NCBI GenBank assembly: GCA_937988775.1
Contig: CALKHP010000025.1
Span: 7,609-71,608 of the forward strand
Direction: 5' to 3'
Length of the DNA: 64,000 bases
DNA from: an uncultured Alphaproteobacteria bacterium
GTDB lineage: Bacteria; Pseudomonadota; Alphaproteobacteria; Rhizobiales; Beijerinckiaceae
The translations under genes and the position numbers were made by a program. Below are positions 55,029 through 64,000 of the stretch, in pieces. The notes under the pieces are model-generated. The model had not been told where the DNA came from, did no database searches, and saw nothing but the letters and a program-made list of their open reading frames with translations. Numbering within the stretch: position 1 is the stretch's first letter; every line of letters starts with the position of its first letter.

Positions 55029-56408
55029 TTACTCCCGCTTGGCCTTGGCCCGGTTAGCCTTGGCAAGATTCTCGGGCCGCGCCCGAAAGCCGATCGCCCA
55101 TTCCGGCTTGACCACCTGGCGGCCACGCGCCACCGCCAGCGCATCGGCGGGCACGTCCCCGGTCACCACCGATCCGGAGCCGACGAAAGCGCCCGCCCCG
55201 ATCGTCACCGGTGCCACCAGCGCCGAGTTCGAGCCGATGAAGGCATGCGCGCCGATCTCGGTATGGAACTTGCGGAAGCCATCGTAATTGCAGGTGATCG
55301 TGCCGGCGCCGATATTCGCCTCCGCGCCGACATGGGCATCGCCGATATAGGACAGGTGGCTGATCTTGGCGCCGGCATCGACCGCAGCGTTCTTGATCTC
55401 GACGAAATTGCCGACCTTGGCCTTTTCGGCGAGGCGCGCACCCGGCCTGAGCCGGGCAAACGGGCCGACCGTGCAACCCGCGCCGATCTCGCAACCTTCC
55501 AGATGGCTGAAGGCGCGAATGGTGGCGCCGGCCGCGACCGAGACACCCGTCGCCATGAAGACATGCGGCTCGATCAGCACATCCGGCCCAAGGCGGGTGT
55601 CGTGCGAGAGATGCACGCTGTCGGGATCGAGCATGGTGACGCCCGCGACCATGGCACGCTGGCGCAGGTGGCGCTGCATGATGGCTTCGGCGGCAGCGAG
55701 TTGCGCGCGATCGTTGACGCCGCGCACCTCCGCCTCATCCGTCACCGAGACGCGCGCCGGCAGGCCCATGCCACGCGCCACCGCGACGGCATCCGGCAAA
55801 TAGAATTCCTTTTGGGAGTTATCGTCGCCGATGCGATCCAGGATCGTCAGCGCAGCATTACCGGCCAACGCCATCAGCCCGGCGTTGCACAGTGTGACAG
55901 CACGTTCGGCGCCGGACGCATCCTTGTGTTCGCGAATTGCCACGAGTTCGCCGTCGTCAACGAGCAGCCGGCCATAGCCGGTCGGGTCGGCGGCTTCGAA
56001 GCCGAGCACGGCGACGCCCTCGCCCGCCGTTTCGACCAGCTTTCGCACCGTCTCGGCCCGCACGAGCGGCGTATCGCCGAACAGCACCAGCAGCACGCCC
56101 GTGCCGCGCGCGATCGCGGCGCGCGCCTGCAACACGGCATGGGCGGTGCCACGGCGCTCGCGCTGCACGAACAGTTCCGCCGCGGGTGCAAGCGTGCCGA
56201 CCGCGCTTTCGACATCGCTCCTGTCTGGGCCGACCACGACGCCGATGCGGCCGATGCCCGCCTCGTCGAGCGTCGCCAGGACATGGCCGAGCATCGGCAA
56301 TCCCGCGATCTCGTGCAGCACTTTCGGCTGCGCCGATTTCATGCGCGTGCCCTCGCCGGCCGCGAGCACGATGGCGAGAACGTCGCCGGCAATGGTGGCT
56401 GATGTCAT
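55029..56408 (-). CDS. glmU: Bifunctional UDP-GlcNAc pyrophosphorylase / GlcN-1-P acetyltransferase
   Basis: A 459-residue two-domain enzyme that acetylates glucosamine-1-phosphate and uridylylates it to UDP-GlcNAc. Pyrophosphorylase motif LAAGEGTRMKSAQPKVLHE near residue 15; the left-handed beta-helix acyltransferase follows from ~250, with HLSYIGDAHVGAEANIGAGT and the C-terminal NYDGFRKFHTEIG. Start ATG at 56408; the upstream in-frame extension is not family-like. In line with glmS on the same strand. Confidence 0.96.
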   Translation of the reverse strand: MTSATIAGDVLAIVLAAGEGTRMKSAQPKVLHEIAGLPMLGHVLATLDEAGIGRIGVVVGPDRSDVESAVGTLAPAAELFVQRERRGTAHAVLQARAAIARGTGVLLVLFGDTPLVRAETVRKLVETAGEGVAVLGFEAADPTGYGRLLVDDGELVAIREHKDASGAERAVTLCNAGLMALAGNAALTILDRIGDDNSQKEFYLPDAVAVARGMGLPARVSVTDEAEVRGVNDRAQLAAAEAIMQRHLRQRAMVAGVTMLDPDSVHLSHDTRLGPDVLIEPHVFMATGVSVAAGATIRAFSHLEGCEIGAGCTVGPFARLRPGARLAEKAKVGNFVEIKNAAVDAGAKISHLSYIGDAHVGAEANIGAGTITCNYDGFRKFHTEIGAHAFIGSNSALVAPVTIGAGAFVGSGSVVTGDVPADALAVARGRQVVKPEWAIGFRARPENLAKANRAKAKRE

Positions 56409-56523
56409 GACCAGAATCCGTATCGCCCGCAACGGCGCGGGCGCGCGCCGAGACATAGCAGGCCGATCGTAAAGGTTAAACTCACGCGGATTTTACGATG
56501 AGGACGGAGGAACAGCCTCCAGT

Positions 56524-56610
56524 GTCATTCCCGACGGCCGTCAGGCCGGTCGGGAATCCAGGGATCGTGAGCGCCTCGGCCACTTGATTCCCGCCCGCGC
56601 GAGAACGGCA
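56524..56610. repeat. Family A palindromic repeat, copy 3 (degenerate)
   Basis: Starts GTCATTCCCGACGGCCGTCA and has inner arms CGGGAATCCAGGG / TTGATTCCCGCC; the final arm is decayed (GAGAACGGC). It lies in the intergenic region between the divergent glmU and trpG, an unusual site for this family here. Confidence 0.75.
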
Positions 56611-56686
56611 CCGTGCAGGCCTCCCCCCACCCCGCAACCTCCTTCCTGATTGACGTCCGCGCCATCGCGCTTCATTGATGCGCACC

Positions 56687-57286
56687 ATGCGTGTCACGCT
56701 CATCGACAATTACGACTCCTTCACCTGGAACCTCGTCCACCTGATCGGCGGCTGCGGCGCCAGGGTCGAGGTCGTGCGTAACGACCAGACCACCGTCGAG
56801 GCGTTGTTGGCCCGCCCGCCCGATGCGTTCGTGCTCTCGCCCGGCCCGTGCACGCCGACCGAGGCCGGCATTTGCTGCGACCTGATTGCCCGCGCCGGCC
56901 ACCGGCACCCGATCCTCGGCGTCTGCCTCGGCCACCAGGCGATCGGCCAGGTCTATGGCGGCCATATCGTGCGCAACCACCCGATGCACGGCAAGCTGTC
57001 GCGCATCCGCCATAGCGGCGAGACTCTGTTTCGCGGCATCAACGGCGATTTCGAGGCAACGCGCTACCACTCGCTGGTCATCGACCCGGCGAGCTGCCCG
57101 GCCGCATTGCACGTCACCGCCAGCACGGATGAGGGCACGATCATGGCGGTGTCGCATCGCGACCAGCCGGTGCATGGCGTGCAGTTCCACCCCGAGAGCA
57201 TCCTCTCGGAGCATGGCAGCGCCATCATTCGCAATTTTCTGGAACTGGCGCGGGACTGGAACGCGCGCCAAGGTATCGCCGCCTGA
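56687..57286 (+). CDS. trpG: Anthranilate synthase glutamine amidotransferase component (TrpG/PabA)
   Basis: A ~199-residue class I glutamine amidotransferase. Starts MRVTLIDNYDSFTWNLVHLI; catalytic triad C80 (GVCLGHQ), H168 and E170 (GVQFHPESILSEHG). It supplies ammonia to TrpE. First gene of trpG-trpD-trpC; no trpE is in the window, so its partner is encoded elsewhere and a PabA role cannot be excluded. Alternative in-frame ATG at 56678 (and TTG at 56675). Confidence 0.93.
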   Translation: MRVTLIDNYDSFTWNLVHLIGGCGARVEVVRNDQTTVEALLARPPDAFVLSPGPCTPTEAGICCDLIARAGHRHPILGVCLGHQAIGQVYGGHIVRNHPMHGKLSRIRHSGETLFRGINGDFEATRYHSLVIDPASCPAALHVTASTDEGTIMAVSHRDQPVHGVQFHPESILSEHGSAIIRNFLELARDWNARQGIAA

Positions 57287-57317
57287 TCGGCGGTCGCCGG
57301 GGGAGTTTCTGCACCTC

Positions 57318-58337
<1,020 letters not shown>

Positions 58338-58338
58338 C

Positions 58339-59130
58339 TTGACCGACATTCTCGCCCGTATCGAAGCCTATAAGCGCCAGGAGATCGCGAGCGCGAAGGC
58401 GCGCCTGCCGCTCGCCACGATCGAGCGCGAGGCGGCCCGCGCCACGCCGCCGCGTGATTTCGCCGGTGCCTTGCGCGCCAAACAGGATGCCGGGCGTTTC
58501 GGCCTGATCGCCGAAATCAAGAAAGCCAGCCCCTCGAAGGGCCTGATCCGCGCCGATTTCGATCCGCCGGCCCTCGCCCGCGCCTATGAGCAGGGCGGCG
58601 CCGCCTGCCTGTCGGTGCTGACCGACGCGCCCTCCTTCCAGGGCGCGCCCGAATTCCTCACCGCCGCGCGCGACGCCACCGCCCTGCCCGCCTTGCGCAA
58701 GGACTTCCTGTTCGATCCGTATCAGGTCGTCGAGGCACGCGCCTGGGGCGCCGATTGCGTGCTGGTGATTCTCGCCAGCGTCGATGACGGGCTGGCGCGC
58801 GAATTGATCGAGACCGCGCACGGCCTCGCCATGGTGGCGCTGGTCGAGGTGCATGACAGGCCCGAGATGGAACGGGCGCTGAACCTGCCCTCGCCGCTGA
58901 TCGGCATCAACAACCGCAACCTGCGCACCTTCGAAACCTCGCTCGCCGTGACGCGCTCACTCGCCCCCATGGTGCCGGATACGCATCTGGTGATCGGCGA
59001 AAGCGGCATCTTCAGCCATGCCGATTGCCAGTCGCTGGCCGAAAGCGGCGTGAAAAGCTTCCTCGTCGGCGAATCGCTGATGCGGCAAGCCGATGTCGCT
59101 AGCGCGACGCGCACGCTGCTGGAAGGCTAG
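58339..59130 (+). CDS. trpC: Indole-3-glycerol-phosphate synthase
   Basis: A 263-residue TIM-barrel enzyme. It has the phosphate/active-site segment LIAEIKKASPSKGLIR (catalytic Lys), ALRKDFLFDPYQV, and IGINNRNLRTFETSL, VIGESGIFSHADC. Start is TTG 58339 (LTDILARIEAYKRQEI), directly after the trpD stop; family members begin at this point. It stops 6 nt before moaC. Confidence 0.95.
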   Translation: MTDILARIEAYKRQEIASAKARLPLATIEREAARATPPRDFAGALRAKQDAGRFGLIAEIKKASPSKGLIRADFDPPALARAYEQGGAACLSVLTDAPSFQGAPEFLTAARDATALPALRKDFLFDPYQVVEARAWGADCVLVILASVDDGLARELIETAHGLAMVALVEVHDRPEMERALNLPSPLIGINNRNLRTFETSLAVTRSLAPMVPDTHLVIGESGIFSHADCQSLAESGVKSFLVGESLMRQADVASATRTLLEG

Positions 59131-59136
59131 GCGGCG

Positions 59137-59622
59137 ATGGTCGGCCTCAGTCATCTCGATGCCGAGGGCACCGCCCGCATGGTCGATGTCGGGCAGAAAC
59201 CCGTCACCGAACGCTCCGCGACCGCCGAAGGCGCCGTGCGCATGAACCCCGAAACGCTGGCCCTGATCCGCGCCGGCGCTGCCAAGAAGGGCGACGTCAT
59301 CGGCGTCGCGCGCATTGCCGGCATTATGGCGGCCAAGCGCACGCATGAGCTGATCCCGCTGTGCCATCCGCTGCAACTCAGCCAGGTCACGGTCGAGATC
59401 GCCTTCGACGACGCAATGCCCGGCCTGCGCGTCACCGCCACGGCCAGGCTCGCCGGCCGCACCGGCGTCGAGATGGAGGCGCTCACCGCCGTCAGCGTCG
59501 CCTGCCTGACCATCTACGACATGGCCAAGGCGGCCGACCGCGCCATGGTCATCGAAGGCGTCCGCCTCCTCGAAAAGACCGGCGGCAAGTCCGGCGCCTA
59601 CCATGCCGAGGCGCGGCCATGA
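59137..59622 (+). CDS. moaC: Cyclic pyranopterin monophosphate synthase MoaC
   Basis: A 161-residue enzyme of the second molybdenum-cofactor step. It carries MVDVGQKPVTERSATAEG, the conserved LIPLCHPLQLSQVTVE, and the C-terminal active site TGVEMEALTAVSVACLTIYD with MAKAADR (catalytic Lys/Asp). It follows trpC closely and overlaps moeA by 4 nt (ATGA). Confidence 0.96.
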   Translation: MVGLSHLDAEGTARMVDVGQKPVTERSATAEGAVRMNPETLALIRAGAAKKGDVIGVARIAGIMAAKRTHELIPLCHPLQLSQVTVEIAFDDAMPGLRVTATARLAGRTGVEMEALTAVSVACLTIYDMAKAADRAMVIEGVRLLEKTGGKSGAYHAEARP

Positions 59623-60827
59623 GCCTGCTGCCGGTCGCTGATGCCCTCCAGCGCATCCTCACCGCCGCGCCGACGCCGACCGACGCCGAGACCGTGCCGC
59701 TCGAAGATGCGCTGCACCGCACGCTGGCCGGCGATCTAACGGCGCTGCGCTCCCAGCCGCCATTCGACGCTTCCGCCATGGATGGCTATGCGGTGCGCGC
59801 CGCCGATCTCGATCCCGCGCCCGCCACCTTGCGCGTCATCGGCGAGAGCGCCGCCGGCCACCGCTTTTCGGGCAGCGTCGGCGCCGGCGAGGCCGTGCGC
59901 ATCTTCACCGGCGCGCCGCTCCCAGATGGCGCCGACACCATCCTGATCCAGGAGAATGCCGATCGCGACGGCGTTCATGTCATTGCCCGCCAGAGCGAGC
60001 CGCGCGGCCGTTTCGTGCGCGAGGCCGGCTATGATTTCCGCCATGGCGATGCCTTGCTGAAAGCGGGCCTGCGCCTCGGGCCGCGCCACCTCGCGCTTGC
60101 CGCGGCGATGAACCATCCCGAACTCGCCGTACGCCGCCGCCCGCGCGTGGCGCTGCTCGCCACCGGCGACGAGCTTGCCTGGCCGGGCGATGCGCTCGGC
60201 CCGGACCAGATCGTCACCTCGAATAATTTCGCCATTGCCGGCATCGCCACGGAAGCCGGCGCCGCGCCGATCGACCTCGGTATCGCGGGTGACACGCCCG
60301 CCGCGCTCGAACAGGGCCTGGCGCGGGCGCGTGCCGCGCAGGCGGACATTTTCGTCACGCTCGGCGGCGCTTCGGTCGGCGATCACGATCTCGTGCAGCG
60401 CGTGCTGCAGCCGCAGGGCCTGGCGCTCGATTTCTGGAAAATCGCCATGCGGCCGGGCAAGCCGCTGATGTTCGGCCGCCTCGACCGGTTGCTGTTCCTT
60501 GGCCTGCCGGGCAATCCGGTCTCGGCCATCGTCTGCGCCCATCTCTTCCTGCGCCCGCTCATCCGCAAGCTGCTTGGCGACCCGCGCGCCGGTGAGGAAG
60601 CGCCGGAAACCGCAAGGCTCGGTCGCGATCTGCCCGAGAATGACGAGCGCCAGGATTACCTGCGCGCCACGCTTGCCTCCGAAGGCGACGCCCTGATCGC
60701 CACGCCGTTTTCACGCCAGGATAGCGGCATGGTCGCCACGCTGGCGCGTGCCGATGCGCTGGTGGTGCGCGAGCCCCACGCGCCACCTGCGCGCGCCGGG
60801 GATGCCTGCCGCATCATCCGGTTGTAA
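59619..60827 (+). CDS. moeA: Molybdopterin molybdenumtransferase MoeA
   Basis: A 402-residue protein inserting molybdate into adenylyl-molybdopterin. Domains: N-terminal FDASAMDGYAVRAADL, the VRIFTGAPLPDGADTILIQE motif, the MPT-binding DIFVTLGGASVGDHDLV, and RPGKPLMFGRL with LGLPGNPVSAIVCA. Start overlaps the moaC stop. Joins trpC-moaC-moeA in one operon, and lexA follows after a repeat. Confidence 0.95.
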   Translation: MSLLPVADALQRILTAAPTPTDAETVPLEDALHRTLAGDLTALRSQPPFDASAMDGYAVRAADLDPAPATLRVIGESAAGHRFSGSVGAGEAVRIFTGAPLPDGADTILIQENADRDGVHVIARQSEPRGRFVREAGYDFRHGDALLKAGLRLGPRHLALAAAMNHPELAVRRRPRVALLATGDELAWPGDALGPDQIVTSNNFAIAGIATEAGAAPIDLGIAGDTPAALEQGLARARAAQADIFVTLGGASVGDHDLVQRVLQPQGLALDFWKIAMRPGKPLMFGRLDRLLFLGLPGNPVSAIVCAHLFLRPLIRKLLGDPRAGEEAPETARLGRDLPENDERQDYLRATLASEGDALIATPFSRQDSGMVATLARADALVVREPHAPPARAGDACRIIRL

Positions 60828-60841
60828 ACGACCCCCTGCCT

Positions 60842-60921
60842 CCGCCTCATCCTGAGCTTGTCGAAGGATGCTGGGTCCGGCGCCATCTGGAACATCCTTC
60901 GACAAGCTCAGGATGAGGCGG
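60842..60921. repeat. Family C palindromic repeat, copy 5 (29-bp perfect stem)
   Basis: Arms CCGCCTCATCCTGAGCTTGT ... and its complement form a ~29-bp stem with a 22-nt loop. It lies just after moeA and 38 bp before the first SOS box of lexA, so it separates the trp/moa operon from the lexA transcript. Confidence 0.9.
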
Positions 60922-60958
60922 AACAAAAAGGCTAGCCAGCGAGCAAACTCCCCGCCCC

Positions 60959-60973
60959 GAACACAACAAGAAC
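60959..60973 (+). promoter_or_regulatory. LexA SOS box (GAAC-N7-GAAC)
   Basis: Reads GAAC-ACAACAA-GAAC, a perfect match to the alphaproteobacterial SOS box (reverse complement of GTTC-N7-GTTC). It lies 64 nt before the lexA start and would support autorepression by LexA. Confidence 0.9.
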
Positions 60974-60983
60974 TTGCCAAGAT

Positions 60984-60998
60984 GTTCCTGTTTTGTTT
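60984..60998 (+). promoter_or_regulatory. Second, near-perfect SOS box (GTTC-N7-GTTT)
   Basis: Reads GTTC-CTGTTTT-GTTT, one base from the GTTC-N7-GTTC consensus, in the opposite orientation to the first box and 10 nt after it. The two boxes could be bound together. Confidence 0.65.
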
Positions 60999-61036
60999 AT
61001 AGTCGTGCGGCGACTCGGATTGGGGCGGAGACGGAA

Positions 61037-61741
61037 TTGCTCACACGCAAGCAAAGCGAACTGTTGCGGTTCATCAACGAGCGGCTGAAAGAGGCCGGCG
61101 TACCGCCGTCCTTCGACGAGATGAAGGATGCGCTCGACCTCAAATCGAAATCCGGCATCCACCGCCTGATCCTGGCGCTGGAGGAGCGCGGCTTCATTCG
61201 CCGCCTGCCCAATCGTGCCCGCGCCCTCGAGGTGATCCGCATGCCGGAATCGGCCAGCGTCGATGCCAAGCCCGGCCGCCAGCGCTTCGCGCCGAGTGTG
61301 ATCGAGGGCAGCCTCGGCAAGGTGCGCCCGCCCGCCGATGGCGAGGACGAGGTCATCCGCTCGATCGCCATCCCCGTCATGGGGCGGATCGCGGCCGGCA
61401 CGCCGATCTCCGCCATCCAGAGCCGCAGCCACACCATCAGCGTCTCACCGGAATTTCTCTCCCATGGCGAGCATTTCGCGCTGGAAGTGCGCGGCGATTC
61501 GATGATTGAGGCCGGCATTTTCGACGGCGACACCATCCTCGTGCGCAAGCAGGAGACAGCCGACACCGGCGACATCGTCGTGGCGCTGATCGACGATGAG
61601 GAAGCCACCCTCAAGCGCCTGCGCCGGCGCGGCGCTTCTGTGGCGCTGGAGGCCGCGAACCCGGCCTATGAAACCCGCATCTTCGGCCCGGATCGCGTGC
61701 GCATCCAGGGCAAGCTTGTCAGCCTGATCCGGCGTTATTGA
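61037..61741 (+). CDS. lexA: LexA repressor
   Basis: A 234-residue SOS repressor. N-terminal winged-helix DNA-binding domain (LTRKQSELLRFINERLKEAG then PPSFDEMKDALDLKSKSGIH), a linker, and the autoproteolytic domain with the Ala-Gly cleavage site A120-G121 (RIAAGTP), Ser155 (GDSMIEAGIFDGD) and Lys193 (LKRLRRRG). Start TTG at 61037 matches the family start LTRKQ. Its end overlaps the convergent comEC end by 7 nt. Confidence 0.97.
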   Translation: MLTRKQSELLRFINERLKEAGVPPSFDEMKDALDLKSKSGIHRLILALEERGFIRRLPNRARALEVIRMPESASVDAKPGRQRFAPSVIEGSLGKVRPPADGEDEVIRSIAIPVMGRIAAGTPISAIQSRSHTISVSPEFLSHGEHFALEVRGDSMIEAGIFDGDTILVRKQETADTGDIVVALIDDEEATLKRLRRRGASVALEAANPAYETRIFGPDRVRIQGKLVSLIRRY

Positions 61742-63963
61742 ACGGTGCGCCCGGCCTTTTCCGGGCTGCGCGGCCGGAACGACTTGAAGGCTGGCCACCA
61801 CGGGCGGTTCGTGCCCTCGTCCCGGCTCGTCTGGAACGAAAGCTTGCCGCCCTCCAGCGTCGCCAGCGTGGCGCCGTGTTGGGCAAGATAGCGATAATCG
61901 ATCAAGGCGAGCGCCGGCCGGCACCAGGAAGGCGCGACCAATGGCGTGACGATGACGGCGGCGCGGCGGCAATCCTCCTCGAAGGCCGGCGGCTCGCGCA
62001 CCAGCGAGAGCCAGCGCCCATCGGCCATTTGCGCCGTACAGCCCTGCCCGTCGCAGCGCGCCGCGCCGCGCAGTGTCGGATCGCTCGCAGCGCGCTCGTC
62101 GCCGGCGGCCGGCAGCCAGTTCGACAGCATGAAGGCCGAAACGCCCGGCCCGAACACCTGCAACTGCCCGTCCGTGCCCTTGACCGCCACGGCATCGCCG
62201 CGCCGGTCGATCCACAGGTCCGGCACCTGCGGCCGGGCGGCGATCGCCGCAGCCGCGACAAGCAGCGGCAGGCCGAGATAGCGCAGGCGGCCGGCGAGCA
62301 GCACGAGAACCATGAAACCGCCCGCGAACAGCAACATCGCCGGCATGTCGAGCCCCGGCACGGACAGCCGGGCGCCTGGAATCTCGGCAATCCAGCGCGC
62401 GACCGCCAGCACCCCCGCCGCGCCCTTGCCGGTCAGCCACCAGATCGGCGCGTCGAGCCCGAACGGCACCAGCGCCACGCCGAGGATCGAGGCCGGCATC
62501 ACCAGGATTTCCATCACGGGAATGGCGACAGCGTTGCCAATGATGCCATAGGGGCTGAACTGGTGAAAATGGAAGGCGGCGAAGGGCGAGGTCGCGGCCG
62601 TCGCCAGCAGCGTTGTGCCGACGGAAGCCGCCATCCAGAACACGAGACCGCGCAGCACCCGGCCGGCAATGCCGCGATGGCGTCCGTCACCCGCGCCAAG
62701 CCGCAGCAGATTCGAGCCGGCGATCAGCGCCGCGACCGCCGCGAAGGACATCTGGAAGCTCGGGCCGAGCAGTTCCTCGGGCTCGATCGCCAGCACGAGC
62801 AGCGCCGAGATGGCAAGGTTGCGCATCGACAAGGCCGGCCGGTCGAACAGCACGGCGCCCAGAATGCACAAGGTCATGATCAGCGAGCGCACGGTCGCGA
62901 CCTCGCTGCCGGAGAAGATGCAATAGGCCGTCGCGCCGAGCATGGCGATGCCGGCGGCGAGTTTCTTGGTCGGCCAGCGCGCCGTCAGCGGCCCCGAAAG
63001 CGCGAAGGCCATGCGCACGACCCACAGGAAGATGCCGGCCGCCAGCACCATGTGCAGGCCGGAAATCGACACGATATGGTAGATGCCGGCCGCCCGCATG
63101 TCGGCATTGCGCATCTCCTCGATCAGGCCGCGCTTGCCGGTGATCATCGCGGCGGTCAGCGCGCCCTCCTGCCCGCCAATCAGCATGGCGATGCGCGTGG
63201 TGAGATCGTTGCGGGCGCAATCGATCGCAGCCGATATGCCGAACCACAGCGGCAGTTCGGCGGGCGATGCCGTCACCGTGACCTTGCCGGCGACGGAGCC
63301 GACCGCGCCGATCCGCTTGAAGAACGCGTCGCGGGCGAAATCATAGCCGCCCGGCAGCACCGGATGCGGCGGCGGCAGCAGGCGCGCGGTCAGCGCAACG
63401 GCATCGCCGGCCTGCACGTTCAACGGCCCGCGCTGGCTGACCCGCACCTTGACCGGCAGCGCCTCAGCGCTGAGTCGCTCGGCGCTCAGCGGCCGCAGCA
63501 CCAGGCGGTTGCGCGTCACGCCCTCCTCGGCGCTTTCGACGAGCGCCGTCATCCGCGTCACCACCGTGCGCTCGATCAGCGGCGCGCGCACCGCCTCGGT
63601 GCGCAGCGCCGCGCACACGAAGCCGGTCAAGGCGGTCGCGATCGCCAGGGAGAGCTGGAACCATACGTTGACGCGGCGCAGGCACACGGTCAGGACGCAG
63701 GCCGCGCACCAGACGCCCAGGACCACCGGCAGCATCGGCTCGCGGTCGGCGGCGAAGAAGCCGAGCACGCCGAGCCCCATCGCCACCGGCAGCCAGTTGA
63801 ACAGGCTGCGCGCCTCCAACTCGCGCGTGAACAGCTGGCCGAGCAACGCTCCCGCCCCGACCGCAGGCGTCGGCCGGGCGAAGCCAAGCCATCCGGGCCA
63901 CGCCAGCGCGCGGCTGCCCGTCCTGCCGCCAGTCCTGCCCCCCTTGCCCCCCGGCGCGCTCAT
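61735..63963 (-). CDS. ComEC/Rec2 family DNA-uptake channel-like protein
   Basis: A 742-residue membrane protein with DUF4131-type N-terminus (GALLGQLFTRELEARSLFNW), a hydrophobic ComEC/Rec2 competence core (IYHIVSISGLHMVLAAGIFL, then ATVRSLIMTLCILGAVLFDR), and a short C-terminal soluble part. It lacks a visible full metallo-beta-lactamase domain: after ~550 only a reduced ~190-residue tail follows (DLWIDRRGDAVAVKGTDGQ). Role in natural transformation is not proven in such organisms. The lexA-comEC pair is conserved in rhizobia; it extends to the right edge. Confidence 0.88.
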   Translation of the reverse strand: MSAPGGKGGRTGGRTGSRALAWPGWLGFARPTPAVGAGALLGQLFTRELEARSLFNWLPVAMGLGVLGFFAADREPMLPVVLGVWCAACVLTVCLRRVNVWFQLSLAIATALTGFVCAALRTEAVRAPLIERTVVTRMTALVESAEEGVTRNRLVLRPLSAERLSAEALPVKVRVSQRGPLNVQAGDAVALTARLLPPPHPVLPGGYDFARDAFFKRIGAVGSVAGKVTVTASPAELPLWFGISAAIDCARNDLTTRIAMLIGGQEGALTAAMITGKRGLIEEMRNADMRAAGIYHIVSISGLHMVLAAGIFLWVVRMAFALSGPLTARWPTKKLAAGIAMLGATAYCIFSGSEVATVRSLIMTLCILGAVLFDRPALSMRNLAISALLVLAIEPEELLGPSFQMSFAAVAALIAGSNLLRLGAGDGRHRGIAGRVLRGLVFWMAASVGTTLLATAATSPFAAFHFHQFSPYGIIGNAVAIPVMEILVMPASILGVALVPFGLDAPIWWLTGKGAAGVLAVARWIAEIPGARLSVPGLDMPAMLLFAGGFMVLVLLAGRLRYLGLPLLVAAAAIAARPQVPDLWIDRRGDAVAVKGTDGQLQVFGPGVSAFMLSNWLPAAGDERAASDPTLRGAARCDGQGCTAQMADGRWLSLVREPPAFEEDCRRAAVIVTPLVAPSWCRPALALIDYRYLAQHGATLATLEGGKLSFQTSRDEGTNRPWWPAFKSFRPRSPEKAGRTVQ

Positions 63964-64000
63964 GGCGGACTATCCCGTCATGGCCGGTTCTGCCGCAGCC

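Overview
The window is a continuous stretch of a high-GC alphaproteobacterial chromosome. The best match is a Hyphomicrobiales (Rhizobiales) relative, judged from established knowledge of gene order: trpG-trpD-trpC-moaC-moeA-lexA with convergent comEC, mfd-sdhE divergent from recG, the map-radC pair, an Usg-family gene, DUF3126, an IalB-type protein, and a GAAC-N7-GAAC type SOS box in front of lexA. It is mostly core genome with some accessory modules. I see no prophage, insertion sequence, CRISPR array or rRNA operon; there is one tRNA (Leu, UAA).

Layout. 0-10 kb: start of guaA, an unusual DapA-family aldolase, rsmB, a tiny lipoprotein, a quinone oxidoreductase and a GNAT acetyltransferase that share a 42-bp upstream repeat, terC, a UbiH-like hydroxylase, an AEC transporter, a late lipid A acyltransferase and hspQ. 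10-20 kb: an IalB-like periplasmic protein, an orphan YejA-type binding protein next to a degenerate adenylate-forming enzyme, an MFS exporter with a divergent AraC regulator, DUF3597, a CinA-N protein, an FkbM methyltransferase, and map-radC. 20-30 kb: a GGDEF-EAL protein, exoD, usg, and a CoxD/CoxE/XdhC/MocA molybdoenzyme-maturation cluster without any structural molybdoenzyme, followed by a GIY-YIG gene whose end lies in a repeat, a membrane protein and a 24-residue one-helix peptide. 30-40 kb: an amidase divergent from a complete Dpp-like ABC importer that is interleaved with a DUF1028 protein and a gamma-glutamyltransferase; this is a probable peptide or gamma-glutamyl-compound scavenging unit. 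40-50 kb: DUF3126, cysE, a hydrolase, a zinc-finger protein, an FAD monooxygenase, a DMT transporter, tRNA-Leu, an SDR, and mfd-sdhE. 50-64 kb: recG, DUF502, glmS-glmU, the trp/moa operon, lexA and comEC.

The intergenic spaces hold four families of short palindromic repeats (called A-D here). They sit almost only at gene ends and between convergent genes, but some interrupt operons or supply coding or start-region sequence (GIY-YIG C-terminus, recG leader, DUF1028-permease gap, moeA-lexA gap).

No dramatic new system is evident. The strongest candidates for under-described biology are the DUF1028/GGT/ABC cluster, the orphan Cox-type maturation cluster, the adenylation domain with eroded motifs that ends at the hinge, and the shared 42-bp upstream element.
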